Below, in pieces: positions 39,804-48,203 of a DNA stretch of 64,000 nt (its first letter is position 1; each line of letters opens with the position of its first letter). The position numbers were made by a program, and so were the translations under genes. The stretch is from an uncultured Eubacteriales bacterium (lineage in GTDB: Bacteria; Bacillota; Clostridia; Oscillospirales; Oscillospiraceae), in assembly GCA_900543625.1 (NCBI GenBank), contig UQSF01000010.1, positions 1 to 64,000 on the forward strand, given 5' to 3'. The notes beneath the pieces are model-generated. The model was not told where the DNA came from and did not search any database. It saw only the letters and a program-made list of their open reading frames with translations.

Positions 39804-42197
39804 TCAGCGCTCGGAGCTCGTGGCGGCGCTGGTGCTGCCGGTCCACTGCCAGTTGGCGATCTCGGGCAGGTCGACGCCGTGCGCGGCGATGTACTGCCGG
39901 TGCTCGACGAGCTTGTCGCGCATCTGCTGCACGGTGTAGGCGCCGCGGTTGCCGAGCTGGGGCAGGCGCTTGACGACATCGATGACAAGGTGGAAGCGGT
40001 CGAGCTCATTGAGCACGCGCATGTCAAACGGCGTCGTGATCGTGCCCTCCTCGACGTAGCCGCAGACGAACATGTTCTGGTTACGGCGGGTGTAGGTCAG
40101 CTCGTGGATGAGCTTCGGGTAGCCGTGGAAGGCGAAGATGACGGGCTTGTCCTTTGTGAAGATGAGGTCATAGTCCTCGTCCGTGAGACCGTGCGGGTGG
40201 TCGGAATGCGGCTGGAGCTTCATGAGGTCAACTACGTTCACGACACGCACGCGCACCTCCGGCAGCTTCTCGCGCAGGATGGTCACGGCGGCGAGCGTCT
40301 CGAGCGTCGGCGTGTCGCCGCAGCAGGCCATGACGACGTCGGGCTCCGCGCCCTGATCGCTGCTGGCCCACTCCCAGATGCTCACGCCCTGCGTGCAGTG
40401 GCGCACGGCCTGCTCCATGGTCAGCCACTGCGGCCGCGGATGCTTGGAGGCCACGATGACGTTGATATAGTTCCGGCTGCGGATGCAGTGGTCAAAGCAG
40501 CTGAGCAGGCAGTTTGCATCCGGCGGCAGATAGATGCGCACGACATCGGCCTTTTTATTCGACACGTGGTCGAGGAAACCGGGGTCCTGATGCGTGAAGC
40601 CGTTGTGATCCTGCTGCCACACGTTCGAGGCGAGCACGTAGTTGAGCGAGGCGATGTCCTGCCGCCAGGGCAGCTGGTTGCAGACCTTGAGCCACTTGGC
40701 GTGCTGCGCGACCATGGAGTCGACGATGCGGATGAAGGCCTCGTAGCTGTTGAAAAAGCCGTGGCGGCCGGTGAGCAGGTAGCCCTCGAGCCAGCCCTCG
40801 CACATGTGCTCCGAGAGCATGGAGTCCATGACGCGGCCGTCGGGGTCGAGAAACTCGTCGCTGTCCGTCGCCTCGGCGACCCAGCGGCGGCCCGTGACCT
40901 CGAACACCGGGCTCAGACGGTTGGAGGCCGTCTCGTCAGGGGCGAAGATGCGGAAGTTGCGCGCGTCCATGTTCTCGCGCATGATGTCGCGCACGAACGC
41001 GCCGAGCACGGTCATGTCCTGCGCCTCGACGGCGCCGGGTGCCGGCACGGGCTGCTCATACGTGCGGAAGTCCGGTATGCGCAGCTCGCGCAGCAGCAGA
41101 CCGCCGTTGGCGTGGGGATTCGCGCCCATGCGGCGCTGTCCCTTCGGCGCAAGCGCCTGCAGCTCGGGGATGAGCGTGCCGTTGTCGTCAAAGAGCTCCT
41201 CGGGGTGGTAGCTGCGCAGCCATTCCTCGAGCTGCACGAGGTGCTCGGGCTTGTCCATCGCGATCGGCACCTGGTGCGCGCGGAACGACCCCTCCACCTG
41301 CTTGCCGTCCACTTCCTTGGGGCCGGTCCAGCCCTTCGGCGCGCGGAACACGATCATCGGCCAGTAGGGGCGCGTGGTATCGTGCGCGGTGCGCGCGTGC
41401 TGCTGGATGGCGTGGATCTCCTCGATGGCCCAGTCCATCGTCTCGGCCATTTTGGCGTGCATCTCGGCGGGATCGTCGCCCTCGACAAAGCGCGGCTCCC
41501 ACCCGCAGCCGCGGAAGAACATCTCGAGCTCCTCGTGGCTGATGCGGGAAAAGAGCGTGGGATTGGCGATCTTGAAGCCGTTGAGGTGCAGAATCGGCAG
41601 CACCGCGCCGTCCGTGATGGGGTTAACGAACTTGTTGCCGTGCCACGCGGTGGCGAGCGGGCCGGTCTCGGCCTCGCCGTCGCCGACGACACAGGCGGCG
41701 ATCAGGCCGGGGTTATCCATCACGGCGCCGAAGGCGTGCGCGAGCGAGTAGCCCAGCTCGCCGCCCTCGTGGATGGAGCCCGGCGTCTCGGGCGCGACAT
41801 GGCTCGGGATGCCGCCGGGGAACGAAAACTGCTTGAACAGGCGCTGCATGCCGGCCGCGTCGCGCGTGATGTTCGGGTACACGTCGGTGTACGAGCCGTC
41901 GAGATAGTCCTGCGCGACCATGGCGTTTCCGCCGTGGCCGGGGCCGGAGAGATAGATCATATCGAGGTCATATTCGTTGATGACGCGGTTGAGGTGCGTG
42001 TAGATGAAGTTCTGGCCGGGCACGGTGCCCCAGTGGCCGACGATCTTCTTCTTGATGTCGCGCTCGGTCAGCCGCCGGCGCAGCAGCGGATCATCGAGCA
42101 GGTAGAGCTGGCAGGCGGACAGATAGTTTGCCGCGCGCCACCAGGCATCCATCTTGGCCAGCAGCTCCGGTGTGGGTGCAAACGCTTCGTTTTTCAT
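39804..42197 (-). CDS. xfp: Phosphoketolase (Xfp family)
   Basis: A 797-residue ThDP enzyme that cleaves xylulose-5-P and/or fructose-6-P with phosphate to acetyl-P. The ThDP-binding stretch GDGEAETGPLATAWHGNKF and the N-terminal LSGPGHGGNAMVAQDYLDGS are as in the family, and length is normal. Sugar specificity cannot be read here. The AAGGAGGT site precedes the ATG. It starts 49 bp after the flavoprotein gene; no transketolase or acetate kinase is adjacent. Confidence 0.95.
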   Translation of the reverse strand: MKNEAFAPTPELLAKMDAWWRAANYLSACQLYLLDDPLLRRRLTERDIKKKIVGHWGTVPGQNFIYTHLNRVINEYDLDMIYLSGPGHGGNAMVAQDYLDGSYTDVYPNITRDAAGMQRLFKQFSFPGGIPSHVAPETPGSIHEGGELGYSLAHAFGAVMDNPGLIAACVVGDGEAETGPLATAWHGNKFVNPITDGAVLPILHLNGFKIANPTLFSRISHEELEMFFRGCGWEPRFVEGDDPAEMHAKMAETMDWAIEEIHAIQQHARTAHDTTRPYWPMIVFRAPKGWTGPKEVDGKQVEGSFRAHQVPIAMDKPEHLVQLEEWLRSYHPEELFDDNGTLIPELQALAPKGQRRMGANPHANGGLLLRELRIPDFRTYEQPVPAPGAVEAQDMTVLGAFVRDIMRENMDARNFRIFAPDETASNRLSPVFEVTGRRWVAEATDSDEFLDPDGRVMDSMLSEHMCEGWLEGYLLTGRHGFFNSYEAFIRIVDSMVAQHAKWLKVCNQLPWRQDIASLNYVLASNVWQQDHNGFTHQDPGFLDHVSNKKADVVRIYLPPDANCLLSCFDHCIRSRNYINVIVASKHPRPQWLTMEQAVRHCTQGVSIWEWASSDQGAEPDVVMACCGDTPTLETLAAVTILREKLPEVRVRVVNVVDLMKLQPHSDHPHGLTDEDYDLIFTKDKPVIFAFHGYPKLIHELTYTRRNQNMFVCGYVEEGTITTPFDMRVLNELDRFHLVIDVVKRLPQLGNRGAYTVQQMRDKLVEHRQYIAAHGVDLPEIANWQWTGSTSAATSSER

Positions 42198-42246
42198 CGT
42201 GAAAACCTCCTTATATGATATGGTAGAATGTGCCGTTCGGCACGGA

Positions 42247-43839
42247 TCATGCTTCGTTTTGCAGCGCTTTGATCACGCACTCGGCGCAGCGCAGCCCGTC
42301 CACGGCGGCGCTGGTGATGCCGCCGGCATAGCCCGCGCCCTCGCCGCAGGGGTAGAGCCCCTGCACGCCGGTGCTGCACCGGTCTGGCCCGCGCACGATG
42401 CGCACGGGGCTGCTCGAGCGGGTCTCGGGCGCGGTGAGCACGGCGTCCGGGTCGTCAAAGCCGCGCAGCTTCTGACCGAAGACCGGCAGCGCCTGCGCAA
42501 GCGTCGCCGTGATGCGCTGCGGCAGCACGTCGTGCAGGTCGCACCACGTCACGCCGGGGCGGTACGTCGGCTGCACGCGGCCTGAGGCGGTGCTTGCGCG
42601 CCCGGCGAGAAAATCGCCTACGCGCTGCGCCGGAGCGTGATAATTGCCACCGCCGCACACATAGGCGCGCTGCTCGATGCTGCGCTGCCAGTACATACCG
42701 CCGAGGGTGCCCTTGTCCGGAAAATCCTCCGGATGCAGCGTCACGAGCACGGCGGCGTTGGCGTTTTCCCCGTCGCGGCGGGAGTTGCTCATGCCGTTGG
42801 TGCACACACCGCCCTGCTCCGACGCGGCGGCGAACACCTCGCCGCCCGGACACATACAAAATGTGTACGCGCTCGATCCGTCCGGCAGGTGGCAGGAGAG
42901 ACTGTAGTCCGCCGCAGGCAGACGCTCCGCCGCCGCGCCGTACTGCGCGGTGTTGATGTCTGACTGCCGGTGCTCGATGCGCACACCCATGGAAAACGGC
43001 TTCGGCTCCATCGGAACGCCCTGCGCGTGCAGCATTTCGAATGTGTCGCGCGCGCTGTGGCCGATCGCGAGGATGACCTGCTGTGCCGGGAGCGTGTAGT
43101 CCCCGCCGGGGCTGCGCACGGTCAGCGCTGCGATGCGTCCATCCTCCGTGGACAGCCCCGTCACGCGGTGACCGAAGCGCACCTCGCCGCCGCGCACGAT
43201 GACCTCGCGCCGGAGGCTTTGCACGACCTCGACGAGCACGTCCGTGCCGATGTGGGGCTTGGCGTCATAGGTGATGTGCTCCGGCGCGCCGTGCGCCGCA
43301 AACTCCGCGAGCACGAAGCCGATGCGCGCGTCGTGCGTGCCGGTGTTGAGCTTGCCGTCGGAGAATGTGCCCGCGCCGCCCTCGCCGAACTGCACGTTGC
43401 ACTCGGGGTCGAACGCGCCGCCCGCGCGAAACGCGGCGATCTGCGCGCTGCGCGTCCTGGCGTCCGGCCCGCGCTCGAGTACGATGGGTCTTGCGCCCGC
43501 GCGCGCAAGCAGGAGCGCGGCAAACATCCCCGCCGGGCCGAAGCCCACGATCACGGGGCGCGTTTCCGGCGGCGCGACGTGCGGGATGGGATAGGTCTTT
43601 TCGTGGGCGATCGCGGCGCTGCGGCAGCGGCGGACGAGACGCTGCTCGTCCCCGCGCACGGTCACGCCGACGGTATAGACATAGTGAATGTCATCCTTCC
43701 GGCGCGCATCGAGCGACTTTTTGCGGATGCGCAGCCCGGTGATGTCGCCGGCCGGGATCTTCAGCGCCTTGGCTGCCAGTGCCTTGAGCGCCGCCTCGTC
43801 CGCGCCGGGGGCAAGCTTCAGGTTTGGAATTACAATCAT
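42247..43839 (-). CDS. NAD(P)/FAD-dependent oxidoreductase (COG2509 type)
   Basis: A 530-residue flavoprotein. Residues 1-85 are a small ferredoxin-like N-terminal domain with basic residues. The FAD Rossmann motif VIVGFGPAGMFAALLLARAG follows at about 95, and the C-terminal GLYPCGEGAGYAGGITSAAVDG is the second FAD contact. The substrate is unknown. The ATG at 43839 is preceded by GGGAGGG and overlaps the stop of the next upstream gene, so the two flavoproteins are coupled. Confidence 0.85.
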   Translation of the reverse strand: MIVIPNLKLAPGADEAALKALAAKALKIPAGDITGLRIRKKSLDARRKDDIHYVYTVGVTVRGDEQRLVRRCRSAAIAHEKTYPIPHVAPPETRPVIVGFGPAGMFAALLLARAGARPIVLERGPDARTRSAQIAAFRAGGAFDPECNVQFGEGGAGTFSDGKLNTGTHDARIGFVLAEFAAHGAPEHITYDAKPHIGTDVLVEVVQSLRREVIVRGGEVRFGHRVTGLSTEDGRIAALTVRSPGGDYTLPAQQVILAIGHSARDTFEMLHAQGVPMEPKPFSMGVRIEHRQSDINTAQYGAAAERLPAADYSLSCHLPDGSSAYTFCMCPGGEVFAAASEQGGVCTNGMSNSRRDGENANAAVLVTLHPEDFPDKGTLGGMYWQRSIEQRAYVCGGGNYHAPAQRVGDFLAGRASTASGRVQPTYRPGVTWCDLHDVLPQRITATLAQALPVFGQKLRGFDDPDAVLTAPETRSSSPVRIVRGPDRCSTGVQGLYPCGEGAGYAGGITSAAVDGLRCAECVIKALQNEA

Positions 43840-45044
43840 CGGCACGCCCTCCCGGCCGCGCGGCCGCTGGCCCACGCCCACTGCAGGTTGTAGCCGCCGC
43901 AGTCGCCGTCAATATCCAGCACCTCGCCGCAGGCGTACAGCCCCGGCACGAGGCGGCTCTCCATCGTCACGGGGTCGAATTCGTCCGTGCATATGCCGCC
44001 GGCCGTGACCTGCGCGCTCTCGAAGCCCTCCGTGCCGCGCACCGGCAGCGCGAAGCCCTTTGCCGCGCGCACGAGCGCCTTGAGTTCGCTGTCCGTCACG
44101 TCGCCGAGCGGCCGGGCACAGGGAATATCGGCGTAGCGCAGCAGCATCTTGCCCACGCGGTTGTGCACCGTGCCGGTCAGTACCTCTTCGCACGGAAGCG
44201 CGGGCGCGAGCTTGCGCCGCGTCTGCAAAAACGCCAGAAATTCCGGCGCGCCGTGTTCGCGCAGCAGGTCGAGCGTCACGGTCTGCCCTTCGCCGCTGCA
44301 GCTGGCTGCGCGCGAGATCTCGAATATGGCGGGACCGGACACGCCCTTTTCCGTAAACTGCACCTCGCCCGCGCTGCGCGCGAGCACCTTGCGGCCCTGC
44401 GTGAGCGTCACGCGCGCATCGGCACGCACGCCCTTGAGTGCGCGCGGATAGGTCGGCTCGGTCGTCAGCTGCACGAGCGCGGGGTGCAGCGCCGTGCGCC
44501 GGTGGCCGAGACTTTGCAGCAGGGTGTAGCCGTCGCGCACGCCGCCGGCCTTCGCCCCGGCGATGCCGCCGCACGCGATGATGACGCGCTCGGCGGGAAA
44601 CTGCCCGCCCTCCGTCTCGACGACGAAGCCGCGCCCCTGGCGGCGCACGGCCGTCACGGCGTCGCCCGTGTGCAGGGTGATGTTCGGCTGCGCGAGCGCA
44701 AAGCGCAGCACGTCCACGACGCTGTTGGCCGCGTTCGAGAGCGGATACACGCGCCCGCCCGGCTCGGTCACGGTCAGAAGACCGTGCGCGGCGAACCAGT
44801 CGAGCGCCGCTGCGGGCGGAAAGGCCGCGAGTGTGCGCGCGGCAAACTCCGGCTGCGTGCCGTGGTAGTTTTCGGGCGCGGCACCGGTGTTCGTCAGGTT
44901 GCAGCGGCCGTTTCCGGTCACGGCAAGCTTGCGCCCAACGCGCGCCTGGCGCTCGAAGAGCAGGATTTTATTTTCCGGGGTTTCGGCGGCGGTCAGCGCG
45001 GCCATCATGCCGGACGCGCCCGCGCCGATGACTGCGATCGTCAT
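43836..45044 (-). CDS. HI0933/YhiN family flavoprotein
   Basis: A 402-residue FAD protein of the HI0933 family. Motifs: IAVIGAGASGMMAALTAAE, GRKLAVTGNGRCNLTN and C-terminal GLYACGEVLDIDGDCGGYNLQWAWASG. Family members are often labelled aminoacetone oxidase, but no activity is certain. The ATG at 45044 is chosen from the MTIAVIGAG start; a CGGAGC site lies upstream. It is the first gene of a two-gene unit, possibly read on to xfp. Confidence 0.9.
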   Translation of the reverse strand: MTIAVIGAGASGMMAALTAAETPENKILLFERQARVGRKLAVTGNGRCNLTNTGAAPENYHGTQPEFAARTLAAFPPAAALDWFAAHGLLTVTEPGGRVYPLSNAANSVVDVLRFALAQPNITLHTGDAVTAVRRQGRGFVVETEGGQFPAERVIIACGGIAGAKAGGVRDGYTLLQSLGHRRTALHPALVQLTTEPTYPRALKGVRADARVTLTQGRKVLARSAGEVQFTEKGVSGPAIFEISRAASCSGEGQTVTLDLLREHGAPEFLAFLQTRRKLAPALPCEEVLTGTVHNRVGKMLLRYADIPCARPLGDVTDSELKALVRAAKGFALPVRGTEGFESAQVTAGGICTDEFDPVTMESRLVPGLYACGEVLDIDGDCGGYNLQWAWASGRAAGRACR

Positions 45045-45154
45045 GGCGATGCTCCGTTTCTGTCGTAATTTTCTTCCCTTATTAAACCACACTTTGCCCG
45101 CAAACACAAGAAAACCGCGCAGCGCGCACAGAGCGCTTGCACCCCCGCAAACGA

Positions 45155-45189
45155 AAAACGGAGGCAGCCGGCAAGACTGTCTCCGTTTT
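45155..45189 (-). terminator. Terminator of the MarR gene
   Basis: AAAACGGAG pairs with CTCCGTTTT, with an inner CAG/CTG, 11 bp past the stop on the minus strand. Confidence 0.7.
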
Positions 45190-45200
45190 CATGGCGGTGT

Positions 45201-45647
45201 TTACTTGGACTGCACGTCGCACTCGGGCATCAGCTCGTCCGACATGACGGCCAGCACGTGTGCAAAGGTCGCCAGCTCCTCGGGCGTGAACCGCTCGCGG
45301 ATGCGTCCGAGCACGGTGTCGATATAGCTCTGCATGAGGCCGTTATAGCTGTAGAACTTGTCCGAGAGCTTGAGATGATACTCGCGCCGGTCGGTGTCGG
45401 AATTCTCCTTGACGATATAGCCCTTGCGGATCAGGTTGTTGACCTTGTAGGTCGCGTTGGACTGCGAGATGCCGAGAAAGTCCGCAAACCGGCCGATCGT
45501 CGGCGCGTTGAGCTGATGAATGACCTCAACGGAAAACGCCTCCATTGCGCTCAGCGAGCCCTCACGTTCCCGCACCTGTGAAAACAGGCGGCGGAAAAAC
45601 TGCAGCTTAAATTTCTCATATACACGCTGAAAATCCTGCTCCATCAT
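45201..45647 (-). CDS. MarR family regulator
   Basis: A 148-residue winged-helix regulator, likely a dimer. The recognition region is APTIGRFADFLGISQSNATYKVNNLIRKGYI, followed by the wing ENSDTDRREYHLKLSDKF. The effector is unknown. Two adjacent ATGs (45647 and 45644) are possible behind GGGGGGAGCG. It lies between the flavoprotein pair and the DUF308 gene, all on the minus strand; hairpins on both sides make it monocistronic. Confidence 0.88.
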   Translation of the reverse strand: MMEQDFQRVYEKFKLQFFRRLFSQVREREGSLSAMEAFSVEVIHQLNAPTIGRFADFLGISQSNATYKVNNLIRKGYIVKENSDTDRREYHLKLSDKFYSYNGLMQSYIDTVLGRIRERFTPEELATFAHVLAVMSDELMPECDVQSK

Positions 45648-45725
45648 CGGCCGCTCCCCCCTTGCTCCTTTTGTTGCAGCATATTTTCTATTCTTTTTTA
45701 CACCAAAGCGGCAAAAAAGTAAAGA

Positions 45726-45755
45726 GCCGGACGCGTAGAAATTCCCGCGTCCGGC
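45726..45755 (-). terminator. Terminator of the DUF308 gene
   Basis: GCCGGACGCG pairs with CGCGTCCGGC, and on the minus strand T-rich sequence follows (CTCTTTACTTTTTT). Confidence 0.8.
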
Positions 45756-45780
45756 AGAAAATAAAGCAGGATTTAACGTC

Positions 45781-46422
45781 TTACAGCGCTTTCGGCCCGT
45801 CGTCGGGCTTGTCCTCGCCGACGACCTCACCGGTCGTCTCGACGGCGGTGGCATCGTCGACAAGGTCGCGCACGGCGGCCTTGACGTCCTTGACAAAGAC
45901 GGCGGCGTACACGACGGTGCAGAGGTTCTGCACACCGTCAACGATGAGCGACACGCCCATCATGATCGTGAGCACCTGCTTGCCGTTGAAGGGATTGAAG
46001 ACCAGCAGCACGCCCAGCACGAGACACACGACCGTGCACACGAGCGTGACCCACCACGAGTGTGCGCCCATGCGCCGCGAGTCGACGGCGACCTGCAGCT
46101 TGAAGACGCTATCGACGAGCACGAGCAGACCGATCATGACCGAGAGCACGTCCGTCAGCGCCGGTGCACGCCAGAGCATGAGCGCACCGAGGATGATGCA
46201 AAACAGCCCCACGGCAAAGTCAAAGCGGATGGCTACGCCCTCGACCTCGCGGATGAAGTAGAGCACGATCTTCATCACACCGAACACGGCCATGGCAGCG
46301 CCGAGGATGCGGCAGATCATGATCAGCGACGTCTCGGGATTGGCGACCAGGAAGATGCCGAGGAGCAAAAACATCGCGCTGAGCACGACATAGCTCCACT
46401 TGATGCGCTTAAAGATCTTCAC
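45781..46422 (-). CDS. DUF308 (HdeD-like) membrane protein
   Basis: A 213-residue protein with six hydrophobic helices in three DUF308 pairs (for example MFLLLGIFLVANPETSLIM and LVLGVLLVFNPFNGKQVLTIMMGVSLIVDGV), then an acidic cytosolic tail of about 35 residues. HdeD relatives help acid resistance in enterobacteria; here the role is open. It starts about 12 bp after the LUD gene and is probably cotranscribed. Confidence 0.85.
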   Translation of the reverse strand: MKIFKRIKWSYVVLSAMFLLLGIFLVANPETSLIMICRILGAAMAVFGVMKIVLYFIREVEGVAIRFDFAVGLFCIILGALMLWRAPALTDVLSVMIGLLVLVDSVFKLQVAVDSRRMGAHSWWVTLVCTVVCLVLGVLLVFNPFNGKQVLTIMMGVSLIVDGVQNLCTVVYAAVFVKDVKAAVRDLVDDATAVETTGEVVGEDKPDDGPKAL

Positions 46423-46434
46423 GTGAATGCCTCC

Positions 46435-47031
46435 TTACAGGCCGAGCGGCTCGTCGATGAGCACGACCTCGACTTTGGCCATGTCCATCATCTGTCCCCA
46501 GAGCACGAGCAGCGCGTTGCAGCCGCGGCTCTTGCTGCGGCAGTCGACACAGCGCTCAAGCTCGTGGCACGGTTGGTCGCCGTCAAAGCGCTGCATGTTC
46601 TGCACGGCGGCGGTGTTGCGCGCGCGCGACAGGGCACTGTCAAAGTCAGGGCAGATCTTGTTCGTGCCCGCGACGATGTACACCGTCTTGCCGATGCCGT
46701 AGACCATGGCGGCGAGGCGGTTGCCGCGGCCGTCGATGTTGAGGATCTGGCCGTCGGCGGTGATGGCGTTGGCGCTGCTGAGATACACGGGCGCGGTCAG
46801 TGCGTTGTCGAGCGTGGCAAAGCCCGGTGTGCGCCAGTGCCACCAGACGGTGTTGTGCTCCGCCAGACGGTCATACAGACCGAGCTGGTCGATGGTCTTG
46901 CTGCCGCCGATGCCGACGGTCGTGCCGTCGATCGCGCCGTCAAGATAGTCCGTCGCCTCGGCAGCCGTGGCAAAATGCTGCACGGCAAAGCCGCGGCCGG
47001 TCAGGGCGCGGATGGTCGTTTCAATGTCCAT
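46435..47031 (-). CDS. LUD-domain protein (LutC/YkgG-like)
   Basis: A 198-residue protein with an LUD (DUF162) domain; relatives belong to the lactate-utilisation LutABC system or are stand-alone. Motifs: GIGGSKTIDQLGL and VYIVAGTNKIC, and a C-terminal Cys cluster CHELERCVDCRSKSRGC that could hold a metal or Fe-S cluster. No lutA/lutB is present. The ATG at 47031 has GGAGGC 7-8 bp upstream; an earlier ATG lies on that site. Confidence 0.82.
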   Translation of the reverse strand: MDIETTIRALTGRGFAVQHFATAAEATDYLDGAIDGTTVGIGGSKTIDQLGLYDRLAEHNTVWWHWRTPGFATLDNALTAPVYLSSANAITADGQILNIDGRGNRLAAMVYGIGKTVYIVAGTNKICPDFDSALSRARNTAAVQNMQRFDGDQPCHELERCVDCRSKSRGCNALLVLWGQMMDMAKVEVVLIDEPLGL

Positions 47032-47069
47032 GGGACATGCCTCCATAAAATAGAATAGGGTCTGGATTT

Positions 47070-47098
47070 ATCCTACCATTCCGCGCCGCTGCTGTCAA
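47070..47098 (-). promoter_or_regulatory. Promoter of the LUD-DUF308 unit
   Basis: On the minus strand TTGACA (47093-47098) and TAGGAT (47070-47075) are 17 bp apart. Confidence 0.75.
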
Positions 47099-47118
47099 TT
47101 TCCTTTGCGGCTTTGCGG

Positions 47119-47147
47119 TTGAATCCGTGCGCGCAGTTTGCTATAAT
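47119..47147 (+). promoter_or_regulatory. Promoter of the PAP2 gene
   Basis: TTGAAT (47119-47124) and TATAAT (47142-47147) are 17 bp apart, about 34 bp before the ATG. Confidence 0.8.
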
Positions 47148-47180
47148 GGCGGCAGAAATCTTCAGAGGGGAGACCGCTCT

Positions 47181-48122
47181 ATGCAGCTTCTTTATGCGCT
47201 GGCAGAGCTGCGCACGCCGTTTCTGGACGCGCTGCTCGGCGCACTCACCAACTGCGGCGGCGAGCTCGTGTTCATGGCCGCTGCCATCATCGTGTTCTGG
47301 TGCGTGAGCAAGTCCTGCGGGTACTATATGCTCACGGTCGGCTTCGTCGGCACGATCGTCAACCAGTTCCTCAAGCTTGTCTTTCGCATCCCGCGCCCGT
47401 GGGTGAAAGACCCGGATTTTCAGATCGTCGAGAGCGCCCGCGCCGAGGCCACCGGCTACTCGTTCCCGAGCGGACACACGCAAAACGTCTTTGCGTCCTT
47501 CGGCTGCCTCGGCCGCTGGACGAAGCGGACGTGGCTGCGTGTGGTCTGCGCGCTGCTGATCGTGGTCACGGCGTTTTCGCGCATGTACCTCGGCGTGCAC
47601 ACGCCGCTGGACGTCGGCGTGTCGTTCGGCATCGGACTTGTGCTGGTGTTCGCGCTCTATCCGCTCTTTCGGGACATTGACAGCCATCCGAACCGGCTCT
47701 ACCTGCTCTTCAGCGCCATGGCGGTGCTTGGCGCTGCCTACCTGCTCTTTGCCGAGCTCTGGCCGTTTCCCGCGGATGTGGACGCGGCGAACCTCGCCTC
47801 CGGACGCAAGAACGCGTACACGCTGCTCGGCGCGGTGCTGGGCATGACGTTTGCCTACTGGCTCGACCGGAGGTATGTGCACTTTGACGTGCGTGCCGTC
47901 TGGTGGGCGCAGGTGCTCAAGACCGTGCTCGGTCTTGCCATTACGATCGGGCTGCGCGCTGCGCTCAAAGCGCCGCTGCTCGCGCTGTGCGGCGGGCACA
48001 ATGTTGCCAATCTCATCCGCTACGCGCTCATGGTGATCTTTGCCGCCGGTATCTGGCCGATGACCTTCGGCTGGTTCGGTCGTCTCGGGCGGAAGAAACC
48101 TGCGTCCGGCGCGTCAGATTGA
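47181..48122 (+). CDS. PAP2 family membrane phosphatase
   Basis: A 313-residue polytopic membrane enzyme. All three PAP2 motifs are present: KLVFRIPRP, FPSGH (in GYSFPSGHTQN) and SRMYLGVHTPLD, with the nucleophilic His in the third. Likely substrates are lipid phosphates such as undecaprenyl-PP or phosphatidate. The C-terminal half (residues 170-313) has extra helices beyond the PAP2 core. AGAGGGGAG precedes the ATG at 47181. Confidence 0.9.
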   Translation: MQLLYALAELRTPFLDALLGALTNCGGELVFMAAAIIVFWCVSKSCGYYMLTVGFVGTIVNQFLKLVFRIPRPWVKDPDFQIVESARAEATGYSFPSGHTQNVFASFGCLGRWTKRTWLRVVCALLIVVTAFSRMYLGVHTPLDVGVSFGIGLVLVFALYPLFRDIDSHPNRLYLLFSAMAVLGAAYLLFAELWPFPADVDAANLASGRKNAYTLLGAVLGMTFAYWLDRRYVHFDVRAVWWAQVLKTVLGLAITIGLRAALKAPLLALCGGHNVANLIRYALMVIFAAGIWPMTFGWFGRLGRKKPASGASD

Positions 48123-48123
48123 A

Positions 48124-48152
48124 TTGACTTGCAGACACAAGTGTGTTACTAT
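48124..48152 (+). promoter_or_regulatory. Promoter of the pseudokinase-lectin gene
   Basis: TTGACT (48124-48129) and TACTAT (48147-48152) are 17 bp apart; the spacer holds the small palindrome ACACAAGTGTGT. Confidence 0.75.
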
Positions 48153-48203
48153 TTATTACGTTATGTAAACACGCAAACACGGACATAAAGAGGTGCGTAT
48201 CAC

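Noticed and set aside
39879..42218. A 779-codon open frame opposite phosphoketolase
   Set aside because: Same case: shadow of a well-supported gene on the minus strand.
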